A stretch of DNA of 64,000 bases, from positions 10,038,311 through 10,102,310 of the forward strand of contig CM035170.1 of the NCBI GenBank assembly GCA_020205615.1, in the 5' to 3' direction. How positions within the stretch are numbered: position 1 is the first letter of the stretch; every line of letters begins with the position of its first letter. The notes beneath the pieces are model-generated. The model was not told the origin of the DNA and made no database searches. It worked only from the letters and a program-made list of their open reading frames with translations. Position numbers and translations under genes: made by a program. Source of the stretch: Panax quinquefolius (lineage: Eukaryota > Streptophyta > Magnoliopsida > Apiales > Araliaceae). Shown one piece after another: positions 48,459-59,979 of the stretch.

Positions 48459-49240
48459 TGTAGACACTCAAAATTTTCTGTACACATGTCACTAACCTTG
48501 CAGGAGGACAGATTCGTCTTTCAAGAGAGAACCCTGGAAGATAGTTCATATCCATTCCGAATACTACCGAAAGTTCAGCATCAACCCCGGAACACACACC
48601 GGGAGTAACCATTCCAACCTCGTAGATAACCCCGAGGCGTACAGATCCAATACCGGAACATACACCAGAGAAGACCGATTAATCTCGGAGATAACCCCGA
48701 GGTATCCAGTCTCAGTCTCAATCATGGGAATAGCTACCAACCTTGGTGATAACCCTAACGAATGCAGTTCCGACGATAACCCAGAAAATGCTTGTTTCAA
48801 ATGCAACCAGCTTTAATCTCGGCGCTCATAACGAGACACCCAGTACCAAACCCGGAGATAACACCGGGAGGACTGGCACACCTCAGAGTTAACACTGAGG
48901 ACTTTCAACACTTGCAGCAGTCCAATCTCAGCGAATCCCTATGCAACGTCTACTTTATCAGCCCAAACCGGCGATAACACCGGTAAGGGGCAACCTCGTC
49001 ATCTTGCCAACGCGATGCCACTTCACGTCATCTCAACATTTTATACACACATCTCTACACGACGATGTCCCACAAGAATCAAGGAAAACCAATCCCGAGT
49101 GACTATTGTGCGGGGTAACGGATAGAATTTGAAGCTTGAAGATCGGAGGGCAACGTCCTATCTTCAATGACTTCGTAAAAACTCTAATCCCATGCCACTG
49201 TACAAGTCTCGATAATGGCGGTTCAAAATAGGTCCTATAT
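48459..49240 (+). repeat. LTR-like piece J with hairpin array
   Basis: Starts tgtagacactcaaaatttt, an opening I associate with LTRs of plant Tat-type gypsy elements, and runs until LTR E begins at 49241. It is much richer in G and C than its surroundings. From 48586 to 48984 it holds about ten short hairpins roughly 30 bases apart, with differing stems and a shared loop near gataac. No coding signal; no LTR 3' end is visible, so it is probably interrupted by element E. Confidence 0.55.
48586..48984. repeat. Array of ~10 small hairpins with GATAAC-type loops
   Basis: Clear units: cctcgtagataaccccgagg (48618-48637), ctcggagataaccccgag (48684-48701), cccggagataacaccggg (48851-48868), cctcagagttaacactgagg (48881-48900), accggcgataacaccggt (48967-48984), tctcggcgctcataacgaga (48817-48836) and cccggaacacacaccggg (48586-48603). 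Weaker ones lie near 48653, 48741 and 48769. The stems change on both sides together, so the fold is kept while the sequence is not. Confidence 0.75.
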
Positions 49241-50590
49241 TGTAAGACCCCAAATTATTAATAAATGAAATTTAATTTCCTCTATTTATTATTTTGAAAT
49301 AGTAAGGGTAGAATTGATTAATGTGGTTAGTTATGGGTAAAATGCGCATATATTTTAAAAAATAAGTAGGTGGTTATAAAATATTCATTGTTGTCGGGGA
49401 ATATTCGTTTGGTCGTGGAATATTCTTCTTTGTCGGGAATATTCGTATGACGACGGCAAGCAGATCATTTGTGGGCCCCATAACTTGAAAAGCGATTGGA
49501 TGAAGAAAATGACAAGTATAAGTTATTTATAAATAACTACAGTAGTGGTTACCAATTAATCTTGTTGGAATACCCGTGGTTAAAATACAAGAATACGCTT
49601 GTTGCCAGACAAGAGTAGACACCAGTATTGCACCAATTATTGATTCTTACGTAAGAAGGCACTACTACGAATAATTGTTACGATGAATTCTTTATTTAGT
49701 ATTTTATTTTATCGATTCAATAATTCTTCGCGTTGATATTTTATATTACCGTTGTTTCAATAATTCTCACTACACAAGATTTTCCATTATCGAGCAATAA
49801 TTCATATTATCCTAATAATATTATTAGAAAACATTATTGGCAATGTCTAGAAAGTTCTGCTCTAAGGAGAGGTTTGGTCATCTAATTGCACTACCAAGAA
49901 GATGAGAAATCCTTATTGAAAAGCCCCATCTTTCCTAGGAACGGCCTGGTTGCCAGTACTGTGATTCTGTAATATTATTTGTGAATAATTAATTATTGAT
50001 TTATATGATGAGGAAAATATTAATTTTATGTGGTTATAGATGGAGAAAATTTTTAAAGTGACAATTGTTAAAAATTGATATTTTATCTTTTCTGATAAAA
50101 TAATATTTTATTATATTATATAATAATGATGATATTTTTTACAATGAATGTGGGATATATGAGTATATGAGGAGAAAGAGTATTTTTGTTGCAAAAGTTG
50201 TTTAAAACATGTTAAACATGTCTGTGGGACCATTTCTTGAATCGAATTTGATTATAGCACAGTAAAATCGTCTGCTTTATGGATTTCTTTCCAATTTCTG
50301 TTTGGAATTTGGAAAAACTTTCTTCTGCAAAGTTGTAGAGAATTGAATTTCCTATAAAAACTTATGGGATTCGAATTTTTTGATAAAAGGACTATTTATT
50401 ATGAATTATTGAAGTTCCGAAATAATTGATTTTTGAAAGTTTTAAATATTTTAATTTACAAAAACGTTTTTTTTGTGATGTAGGCTACTTAAGTGGCTGA
50501 TCTTTGACTGAAATATTGGGCGTAGAAAATTTATATATATATTATTATTATTATATTAAATTTTCTGCTTTGGTGTTCTAAGCATTTTCC

Positions 50591-50599
50591 TATAAATAG
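50591..50599 (+). promoter_or_regulatory. TATA box of element E LTR
   Basis: tataaatag in ttttcctataaatagggtg, the conserved family position. Confidence 0.65.
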
Positions 50600-50880
50600 G
50601 GTGCTTAGGTTAGAATTGAAAATCACACTAGAAACTACAATTTTCTCTCTCTTTCTCTCTCTATAATATCGAGCATATTTTGTGAGTATTTTAGTACTTT
50701 GAGTATTGCTATACGGTGCAAGTTCTTTCAGCACTATATCTAGTATTCCAGTCAGAAGTACTATTTTTTCTGAGGTAAGGGATGTTATTTTATTCGAAAA
50801 TGATATTATTTCTTCAATATCATTATGCCGAAATATTGGTTGGAAATTTTTTATCAAATTTGGAACTTTTCATGTTGTGG

Positions 50881-51070
50881 TTACTATTCACGAGTTACTA
50901 TTCACGAGTTACTATTCATGAGTTACTATTCACGAGTTACTATTCACGAGTACTATTCACGAAGTATGATGGTGTTTTTTTGTGAAATTTCTATCTTTTG
51001 GTGTTGGAGTTACTATTCACGTATACGGCACTATTCATGTATACGACACTATTCACGAATACGACACTAT
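50881..51070 (+). repeat. Short-period tandem repeats in LTR E
   Basis: About five units of ttactattcacgag followed by three to four units of about 17 bases ending ctattcacgaatacg. They occupy the place where B's LTRs have 57-bp units. Confidence 0.85.
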
Positions 51071-52002
51071 TCACAGAAAAAATTAAATTTTCTTTTCTAT
51101 GTCCAAGATTGTCTATTATAGTTCCTATCTTTGTTTGGATCTATGTTTTGGTCTTCATTCTTGAATTTTACTCCACTCTGGTTATTTATGAAGTATTTTC
51201 GAACTTGGGTTATTTAAAGTATGAATCCTTAATACTTATTCTTTTGTTTCACTTTGGATTCGCTTTTCTTTAAAATATTTTCATCATCATCCTCACCCTA
51301 AAATGATGATATTCTCAATATCTTTGGCCCAGTAGTGCAAAAGATGAATGATTTTTTGATGAATATCTTTGGCCCGTAGTGCAAAGATGAACAGTGTTTA
51401 GATGAACATGACCAATCGATGAATATCTTTGGCTCAGTAGTGCAAAGATGAATATTTGATTCCGGATATATATTGATTGATGTTACGGGGATAAAAGATG
51501 AGCGATGAACTTTTATATTCATATATAAAAGATAGTAGATTTCATTCTCTACTTAACTCTTCTAATGAATTATTATTTCAATGCTGCGAATATTGATTTA
51601 AAACTTGTTGTCTATTGTATTCTATTAGATTTTTCCCTGTTGAAGACTAACGATAATTTGTTCTGTATTATCTTAGTCATAATGTTCTTTACTGGGCTAG
51701 TTGAGCTCACCCTTTTCCTTTTGTTCCATTTTTCTTCTCGGGAGGCGAGAATGTAATGCGAGTACTAGTCGGGAATATGGAATGATGGTTCTAGAAGTTA
51801 TTTTAGTAGTCCTCACCATTTTTGTAAAATAATGTATCAATAATTGAAATGAGGACTTATTTGAGTGTGGATATTGTCTAGATGACAATATTTATATTTA
51901 AACTCACGCTTTTTATGTTGTATTAATAAAGTTGTAGTTGTTTACGTACCATGTATTTTGACGACTCGAAATGGGTGTTATATACATTTTGGGGGCGTCC
52001 AC

Positions 52003-52017
52003 GGTTAATATCGAGCT
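52003..52017 (+). other. Element E primer binding site, mutated
   Basis: ggttaatatcgagct aligns with gttggtatcagagct of B. Several changes make priming by initiator tRNA-Met doubtful. Confidence 0.65.
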
Positions 52018-52170
52018 TAGGGATATAGTCTCTGGCGGAGATCGGGGAATAGTACTAGGAGGGAGAGACGAGTAATCCTTCGCTAGTATGTCATACCTAA
52101 GCTTATTTGTTGGTCATTAAGTATATGGTTAATATGTGATATGTTAATTTGTTTAATTAACCCTTGTTTT

Positions 52171-53720
52171 ATGGCGATGATTAAGAATGGCAATGAGAAT
52201 ATTAACGGTGGAGTTAATGAGAACGTGGAAACACCTTTAATCACCACCTGAGGGGCGTGCAACAGAAGGCAATATTCCTCCGTAAACAACAATCACCGAA
52301 AGACGATGAATGACGGGATGTTTAAGAGCTTTTTGCGATTCATGCAAAACCGAGTGAGGAGACTCGTGTACAAAATACTGGTGGAAATGATAGCAACACG
52401 CCATTGTCATGGCCAAGCAGTTCAAAGAGTTGGGACAACTAGAATTTAAGGGAAAGCCGGATCCGATCATAACCAAGGGACCATAACCAGGGTCATACCG
52501 GTGGCAGTAGTCATCGGAATAATGAAAACCAGCGGGGAAGAAAACATTCAGACAAAAGCGGTAACCACTCTGGTGGTAATCGTGGCCATGAAAATAGAAG
52601 AAGCGACTCGGGGGGAGATTTTAAAAAGAGGAGATTCAACAATGACAATGTGAAGACGTCAGCACCAGTAGCAACTAGTTCCAAGGGAGGCAATATTCCT
52701 CCTGTAAACAACACCGCTGAGCAGACGATGAATGACGGGATGTTTAAGAGCTTTTTGCAGTTCATGCAAAACCAGACGAGGGAGACTCGTGTACAAAATA
52801 CGGGTGGAAATGATAGCAACACGCGGCTTGTCATGGCCAAGCAGTTCAAAGAGTTGGGACCACTAGAATTTAAGGGAAAGCCGGATCCGATCATGGCGGA
52901 AACGTGGGTCAACGAAATTACCAAGATATTCGATGTCTTGGGATGCATGGAGGAACAGAAGGTTCCATTCACCACCTTTATGTTCCGTGGTGAGGCAGAT
53001 TACTGGTGGGAGTCTGTGAAACGTACCCAGCCTACCGCACTCTGCATGTCTTGGGAAACATTTCAGAAACTTGTCAACAAAAAATACTTTCCTGAAAGTA
53101 TTCGGCATATGAAGGAGGTAGAGTTTATTAGACTAGAACAAAACAACATGATTGTCCCAATCGAGGCGAAGTTCGCGAGTTATCCAGTTTGTACCTCATT
53201 TGGTAGAGAATGAGGAACGAATGACGAGGATGTTTACGAGAGGTTTAAAACCCGAGATTCAAAGATATCTTATCTCTCATAAATTTTCTTTATATTCAGA
53301 TGTTATCAACAGGGCTCAATTATTAGAGCGAGATAGCGAGTACGTTCAACCAAGGGACCATAACCAGGGTCATACCGGTGGCAGTAGTCATCGGAATAAT
53401 GAAAACCAATGGGAAGAAAACATTCTTATAAAAAGGTAACCACTCTGGTGGTAATCGTGGCCATGAAAATATAAGAAGCGACTCGGGGGGAGATTTTAAA
53501 AAGAGGAGATTCAACAATGACAATGTGAAGACGTCAGCACCAGTAGCAACTAGTTCCAAGGGAGGAGAACGACCACCGGTCATATCTTATAAGTCACGGA
53601 AAAGAAGGACATATCATTAAACCGCCCACAACAAAGTTGTAAGGTATGTTATAAGCTGTGGAAAGGAAGGACATATCGCTCGAGATTGCCTTTGTAAGCG
53701 AAACCAAGTCCAATGGGATG
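52171..53720 (+). pseudogene. gag: Element E gag, internally duplicated and broken
   Basis: An ATG at 52171 (MAMIKNGNEN) opens it and a stop follows within 26 codons. Bases 52268-52469 repeat 52686-52895, and 52471-52690 repeat 53348-53570, so a shortened copy of gag precedes the main one. The main capsid frame (52650-53213) reads VMAKQFKELGPLEFKGKPDP and MAETWVNEITKIFDVLGCME. The zinc knuckle near 53645-53690 is legible as CGKEGHIARDC after a one-base shift. Inactive. Confidence 0.85.
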
Positions 53721-53789
53721 GTGACTCAAAAGGCTTTCCCGAAAAAGTCAAAGTCAACGGTTCTTGGAAGAAGCGTTTGTCGTGATCGT

Positions 53790-54029
53790 CAACATCGCGA
53801 GGAACCCAAACGAGGTGATCACGGGTAAGATAATCATAAATTCATGCGAAGTTTATACATTACTTGATCTGGGGTGCTACCCATTCATTTATCTCTCCCT
53901 TGTGCTCAACGTTTAAACTTGACTCGGAGAAATTAGACTTTGACCTATCTGTGGAAACTCCGTTAGAGAAACTTTCATCACATCCACTATTTATAAATCT
54001 TGTTTGATCCAAGTTGGCACCATCACATT
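53790..54029 (+). pseudogene. Element E protease start, truncated
   Basis: NSCEVYTLLDLGCYPFIYLS corresponds to B's NSSEVYTLFDTGSTHSFISP; the active-site Thr is Leu here. The match to B continues to atcacattac and then ends, as element F begins. Confidence 0.75.
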
Positions 54030-54148
54030 ACCTCGTAAGCCTTCTCACACACTTTAAAGTCTTTCTTTCATCTTTGCACACACCCTTCTTCACATTGAGA
54101 GTCGTGTTGCGTGTGTTTGCCCCACTTGATGCATGATTTTATTTCATT

Positions 54149-54197
<49 letters not shown>

Positions 54198-54356
54198 CTA
54201 ACATTATCGAGTTATGCCTCGATTGAGCCTGAACTTGATGCAGAGCGTTTATTTGCTTATATATATATATATATACACACATGTATATATATATTAGCGT
54301 GTGTCGGACTTTGTTCGATGAGCACAGATTTTATATCCGGTATATGCGTTTACTCG

Positions 54357-54411
<55 letters not shown>

Positions 54412-55616
54412 ATCATTGTCAACTCGTTCGATGAGCACAGATTTTACATCCGATCGTTTTACTCGCTTATATATATATATATATATATATATGAATCTTG
54501 TCGAACTCGCTCGATGAGCTCGATTTTACATCCTGTGTTTTATCGCTTATATATATATATATATATATTCGTCCCACACGAGTTTACTTACGTGGTGGTT
54601 GATCGCTTCTGACTTTCTTTACATTTGGTCTTGCTTGGAGTTCACTTAAGTGGCGCTTGATTGCTTTATATGACTTTATTTACATTTTGTCCTTTTGAGT
54701 TTTATATCGTGGTGGTTGATAGCTTTTACAGCTTTATTTATATTTTTGATCCCCCATGGAGATGCTTCATGGTTGGTGATCATGTCTGTATATATATATT
54801 TACAGCTTTTATATATATACCTGCTTATTGCTTTCACACAAATTATGATATCATATGCTTTTAGAATCATGTGATTACAGATTCACTTATTGAATCTAGA
54901 TTCGGTTCTCGAGATGGACATTTTCAAATTTATAAGCGACTTTGTAAATTATTCTGCATGGTTCTCTGATTTAAATCGATGGTTTCGATACCCATGAGGA
55001 ATTCGACAATTTTTTTGTACATTATTTTCTTATGGATGCCTCGCATCTATAAAATAAAATCAATCCAGCCGAACACTTAATAAAATGGAAGTGTAAAAGG
55101 TCTCAATTACTATTGAGCATCAAGGTTTGAAAAACAATTTTTATAAAACATCATTGCTATATCTTGTTAAAAACTGAATTTTTACATAAATTCAAACCCT
55201 GTGTATATAGGTACGAACGAGGCCTCACACTACTTCTAAATAACAGCACATTGACCCCCCCCCCCCCACACACATTCAGATAATCGTTTCTTGAAAAGAG
55301 GCGGTCACCGTGGTAACACGGATGTCTGAAGTGCCTAACACATTCCTCCGCATAATCAAGTCCCCTGACCTAATAAATCTTTTTGTTTCATTGACCCGCT
55401 TAGCGAAGTTGTCACATCACCGGGTCAATGTGCAAACCTTTTCTAGGTTGTGTTGGTACAACCATTTAAAAACCAACTGGTGATTCTTAATAAATCAATC
55501 GTCGACAATGATACATGTGGGACCTTTTCACTTGTTTTTCAAACAAATCTCACCTAAAATGAGAACACCAAAGAACAAGTAACGGAAAGGGACATTTAAA
55601 AATCCCGAAGTCGACA
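54030..55616 (+). repeat. Element F 5' LTR (left edge unclear)
   Basis: No gene. The first 850 bases are dominated by (TA)n tracts and a minisatellite. Next comes a C13 run at about 55255-55267, a potential stem attgaccc/gggtcaat (about 55390-55432), and an LTR end aagtcgaca two bases before the primer site. Length up to 1.6 kb if it starts right after element E's breakpoint. Confidence 0.55.
54150..54570 (+). repeat. Minisatellite with interspersed (TA)n tracts
   Basis: About three to four units of tcgttcgatgagcacagatt followed by ttacatccg and tttactcgctt, each closed by its own TA run (54151-54195, 54259-54275, 54359-54413, 54468-54492, 54548-54569). Further right (54580-54720) a second set repeats gtggtggttgat and gctttatttac. 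Confidence 0.85.
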
Positions 55617-55618
55617 GG

Positions 55619-55638
55619 TGGCGACTCTGCTGGGGAAC
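55619..55638 (+). other. Element F primer binding site
   Basis: tggcgactctgctggggaac starts two bases after the LTR end. This is the sequence I know from Ogre/Tat elements, where it is described as complementary to tRNA-Arg. It differs from the iMet sites of A, B and C. Confidence 0.75.
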
Positions 55639-56354
55639 CAGTAAGAGGACTTAAGCCGCTATTACAATCTTTTCAAAATTGTTATCTGCTTGTGTGTGGA
55701 TGTTGCATTTACATTTATGATGAATGTGTACGAATGCATTTACTTATTGCACTTAGTGCTTCGCACCATATCTGCTTGTGATATTAGTGTTTCGCACATG
55801 TCATCATTTCCATACGGTGAAACGCGATGTATGTGAATGTATGTTGTGTGGTCCCTCCACCAGGAGGCTATCCCGTCGGTGTTTGATTAATGGACTCATG
55901 GGAAGACTAATTCCCCGAGGCTCAGGAAAGGCACCACCCAAATTCGCTCCAGTTGAAAGACCGGATTAACTTCCCGTTGAGTAATTGCGATGATTTGGTA
56001 ACCTTCATGCCAAAAAGCCGCGAGAGTAACCTAAGATAGGTCAGTCTCTGATAAACCCAAAACGGAGGAAAGTCTCTTCATGCTCTCTCATTTCAATTAC
56101 TTGTAATTACATTCCATATATATCTCCATGTAATGAGAAATATGAAGAAATGTGTACACATACATAACATGCTATTCTGTATTACCAAACAGTTGACATC
56201 CGTTTTACAGGATAAAATTCCTAAAATGGACACATCACATAGCATGTTATTATATACATTCCCTAAAGACTAAACTATGCAAGTCTTTCACAGGGAACCA
56301 ATTGGACCTACTACCCGGTCAAAATCCAAAAAGGCTACAGGCCTACAGTCAATC

Positions 56355-57960
56355 ATGTCGTCATCTGACCAGACTGACCTTAATCCAGTTTCTCGTAAAG
56401 AATTTGACGGATTAAGCAAATAAATTACAAATTTGGCTGTTTTACTCAAAGAACTACACCAATCTACTCAAGGTCAAAAAATACCCGTACATGCTGAATC
56501 CTCTACACAAGGGGGAAACCAGGTCATTACAATACCTGAACTGCAATTGGATACGACCAACAAAACTCATGATGTTGCCCATCCCACTGGAGATCCAAAC
56601 ACCGGTGAAATAAAAAAAAAAGTCCTCCAAATGGAAGAGACCCTTCGTGCTATCAAAGGAATTGGAGCACACGGGAGTGTTTCATATGCTGACCTTTGTA
56701 TATTCCCTGGTGTTCATTATCCAGAAAAATTTAAAACTCCTAACTTTTAAAAATATGATGGGTTAGGAGATCCGTACACACATTTAAAGGTGTTCATTGG
56801 AGAACTTGGATCTTATGCAGAGGACGAAAAACTCAAAATGCAACTGTTCCAGAAGAGTCTAACTGGAGAAGCCCGTTCGTGGTACACAAGAATAGACAAT
56901 TCAAAGATCCATAGCTGGGAAGAGCTAGCACACGCCTTCCTTACTTAATATAGCTTTCAGTCTCAGATGGCTCCTGATCGGTATCAAATTACCAAGATCA
57001 AGAAACAGTCTAACGAGTCTTTCAGAGAGTATGCTCAAAGGTGGAGATGTCTGGCTGCCCAAGTTATTCCTTCCATGACAGAATCAAAAATGGTAATGAC
57101 CTTCATAGACATACAAGAAGCTCCTTTCTATGAGAGAGTGTTAGTCGGCATCGGTAAGCCATTTTCTGAAATAATTAAACACGGGGAGATGACTGAGATG
57201 ATAGTGAAGTCAGGAAAGTTTCAAGACCTAGCTGCCCTCAAAGCTGTTGTTGATCACATCTAATCCAGAAATTATGGAAACAACCTCCGGAGGGTCCATA
57301 AGAAGAAAGAGGAAGATGTTTCCCTGATACTACAGGGTCAAAGAGGCAATCAGAACATGCCTATTCAAAAGAGAAACTACACTCCCTTTCAATCTCAGTC
57401 TTCGAATCCTCCAGTACCAAAAGGTGGAGAAGTCAAATGCCCTCGAGTGTTCACACCCTTAGAGGACACCCTCGAGAACATTCTCACTCTTCTGATAACA
57501 CAGAAGAAAATTACGCATCTTCTTCCACCAGCCAACCCTAATGGAAGGGGTTTCAATGCTGCTAAAAAATGTGCATATCATGCCAGGGCACCCGGACATG
57601 ATACTCAAGATTATTGGGCCTTGAAACACAAAATCCAAGACCTGATAGACAACGGGGAAATTGTGGTCACCAAACCAGATCAGCCTCACGTTCAAGACAA
57701 CCCTCTTCCTCAACACAAAGAAGAAGAGATCAACATGATCAATTGGAGAAATGGACAAAGTTCCAATTTCAATGGCGAATCATCCCAGACCTTCAAAGAC
57801 GGAGTGAACAAATGGGATTGTGCCAAGTTCCAGTTCACAATGGAATGAAAGATGGAAGCTCTATGCAAGCAAAGTGAGCAATTGGCAGAACTGGTGACTT
57901 ATCAACATCAAGTGACACGCCAGTTAGTCAGCCAGGAGCATGCCAGTCTCCTACCTCTTG
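56355..57960 (+). pseudogene. gag: Element F gag, broken
   Basis: An ATG at 56355 (MSSSDQTDLN) opens it. Stops at 56421-56423 and 56946-56948 replace probable Gln codons, and another stop lies at 56748. The capsid core is clear: EKFKTPNF, KYDGLGDPYTHLKVFIGELG, LFQKSLTGEARSWYTRIDNS and MAPDRYQITKIKKQSNESFR, with EYAQRWRCLAAQV. Downstream, CAYHARAPGHDTQDYWALKH resembles the Tat-type zinc motif but ends in Tyr where Cys is usual. Tat gag of normal type, disabled by stops. Confidence 0.85.
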
Positions 57961-57961
57961 C

Positions 57962-58290
57962 ATGAATATTCCCTCGTCACTTTCAGAAAATGAAATGCTA
58001 GAAGACAAAGTGATAAAGAGAGCAAATGCCAATGCCCGTCGGGATTTTGCCAACAAAAGGGAATTCACATATTTGGGCCAACCTATGGAGGAAATCCTTC
58101 AGATGTTAATCAATGAAGGAAGGATTAGTTCCCTTCTACCTCCAATTAACCCCCGTTCAAGACGGTACAATTCTGATGGAGTATGTCAATATATCACTCC
58201 CATTCTCGCAATCACAAAGACGAAGAATGTTGGGCACTCATACCACCTCATCCAAAATCTAATTGATGTGGTGTGTCCCGCACCTAGCGG
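57962..58290 (+). pseudogene. Element F, second Gag-like zinc-motif segment
   Basis: LGQPMEEILQMLINEGRISS and LLPPINPRSRRYNSDGVCQY parallel the upstream segment (LEDTLENILTLLITQKKITH, LLPPANPNGRGFNAAKKCAY). It ends LIQNLIDVV versus KIQDLIDNG upstream. The motif lacks most of its Cys/His pattern. This may be the normal second repeat of Tat Gag or a duplication. Confidence 0.55.
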
Positions 58291-59425
58291 ACGATGATAC
58301 TGTGTTACGTGCAAGTGAGAATACATGTCCTACTAAGTGGAAGAGTTTGGTAGCAGTCATATCCACTGAAATTGATGGGGCTAACAAATCACTTACAATG
58401 CCAATAATTCAACTCAAGGGAATCAACAATCCTTTGAAAGTGGCCGCTCGCGAGCCAATCAACTTATCGTACAGAGCACAATATCCTATTGTTAGCTTGC
58501 GCAAGGTTCTGTGGAATTATGGAGAAGGTGAAGGATCCACCTCACATACCACTGCTACAGTGTCGAAGGAAAATCCACTATATCTTCCCCAACAGGTGAT
58601 GAAGCCTACCATCAAATTAAAGGGGAAAATACCCATAGAGAAGATTGAAAAATTCCTCTGCACTATGGGTCATAACGAAGCCAAGGTGGTTTTAAGCTTA
58701 AGAGAAGCTCCACATCAAATATCAATTTTGGACTTGGTCCTAACTTCCGAGGATCACCAGATGATCTTGCTGAAGGTTTTAGAAGAAGCCTATCTACCAA
58801 CATCAGTTGATACAGAAAAATTTCAGCATCCGGTTGATCACATTTTCAACGACAATGTGATATTCTTCACTGATGATGACATACCGCCCGAGGGGACTGG
58901 TTATTGCAAACCATTGCACATTGCTGTCTTGTCCTTCGGATACATGCTAGCTGGAGTCTTGATAGATGGAGGTTCATCTCTAAATATCTGTCTATACGCT
59001 ACCTTGGTAAAGATGAATATCAATCTCAACCGAATTCGGAATAGCCATACTATCATCAAGGCTTTCGACGGAGCCCGCTGGAATTCGGTCGATTAATTGA
59101 ACTGCCAATCGAAATTGGTCCCCATACATTCTGCGTATCTTTTCATGTACTCAAGATAGATTCGGGATACAACCTGTTCTTGGGACGACCGTGGATTCAT
59201 ATGGCAGGGGTAGTCCCCTCCACCCTTCATTAGCAACTGAAATACATTATCAACAATAGCCTGGTCACGGTCAACGCTGAACCAGAATCTCCTCAACACG
59301 GGGACATGCCATTCATCAACGCTAATGCAGATGTTGAACCGGTCAGTTTTCATGCCTTGGAAGTAAGCAATACCTAATACCATGCTATTGGAACGCCATT
59401 TCCCGAACCTAAGATTTCGGACGAA
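58263..59425 (+). pseudogene. Element F aspartic protease region
   Basis: A frame of 277 codons (58263-59096) ends with LHIAVLSFGYMLAGVLIDGG, SSLNICLYATL and KAFDGARWNS, the typical Tat protease with its active Asp (LIDGGSS in place of the more usual LVDNGSS). After a shift at about 59090 the next part reads LPIEIGPHTF and FLGRPWIHMAGVVPSTLH, the conserved end of the domain, followed by a stop. Confidence 0.85.
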
Positions 59426-59791
59426 GTGATGGCAGCTACTCAAGAAATGATATCCTTGGGTTATCAGCTGGGACAAGGGCTGGGTAAAGATCGCCAGGGT
59501 ATCAAGTACCCGATTCAATTAACCAAGCAAACTGGAACAGTTGGACTAGGCTATTCTGCCAGTTCTAGTCATAGGAATCCTCATAAGCATCAGCAGATTC
59601 CTTCAGCTTCAACTATGCAGTGTTTATTTTTGCCAGCAAACTCTGAGTCCGCACAACCTCCTGTAAAGGTGCCAGCCAACGTAATGGCCATGTTATTTCC
59701 CAAGCCAGTACCGGTGAAGGAGAAAGAAGTCTTTGTTTCAAACCCCGTAGTGGAAGAGGAGAAACAAAGAATTAAGCAAGACGTCATCTGA
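59426..59791 (+). pseudogene. Element F G-patch-like segment
   Basis: EMISLGYQLGQGLGKDRQGI and KYPIQLTKQTGTVGLGY have the Gly-spacing of G-patch domains (GYxxGxGLG), which occur between protease and RT in plant Tat-type elements. Such domains bind RNA or RNA helicases in other proteins; the role here is inferred only from the family. The frame ends at TGA 59789-59791. Confidence 0.65.
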
Positions 59792-59979
59792 ATGATGTCC
59801 GGCATACGCATCATCGTTCATAACGAACATACAAACAGATATACCCCAGACGATGATTGCCCAGATATAATGGCCATCATTCGGGAGAAGGAGGACGATG
59901 ATAACTCCTCCATCACTGCGGTCCACACGGACTTTTCCCTTGCCAATTGGAACAACACTCCTTGCATTGGTTGACAAGG

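Larger units (their letters stand above)
49241..52002 (+). repeat. Element E 5' LTR
   Basis: Starts tgtaagaccccaaattatta and ends ttttgggggcgtccac, about 2.76 kb, plus orientation. It has a TATA box at 50591-50599 and two short-period arrays in place of the B-type array: ttactattcacgag, about five copies (50881-50960), and cactattcacgaatacga-type units (51010-51070). Confidence 0.9.
49241..54029 (+). mobile_element. Element E: 5' half of a B-family retrotransposon
   Basis: 5' LTR (49241-52002), mutated primer site, a leader with gcttagggatatagtctctg, which B also has, then gag and the start of protease. Similarity to B stops abruptly after atcacattac at 54029, inside protease. What follows belongs to another element (F), so E's remainder may lie beyond the window. 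Gag is duplicated and frameshifted. Confidence 0.85.

Noticed and set aside
53323..53583. Ser/Leu-rich minus-strand frames over E gag (also 52511-52975)
   Set aside because: They are shadows opposite the gag coding strand.
54030..55616. Extension of element E into this region
   Set aside because: Similarity to element B's protease stops sharply at 54029, and the following sequence ends in a Tat-type LTR end and primer site.
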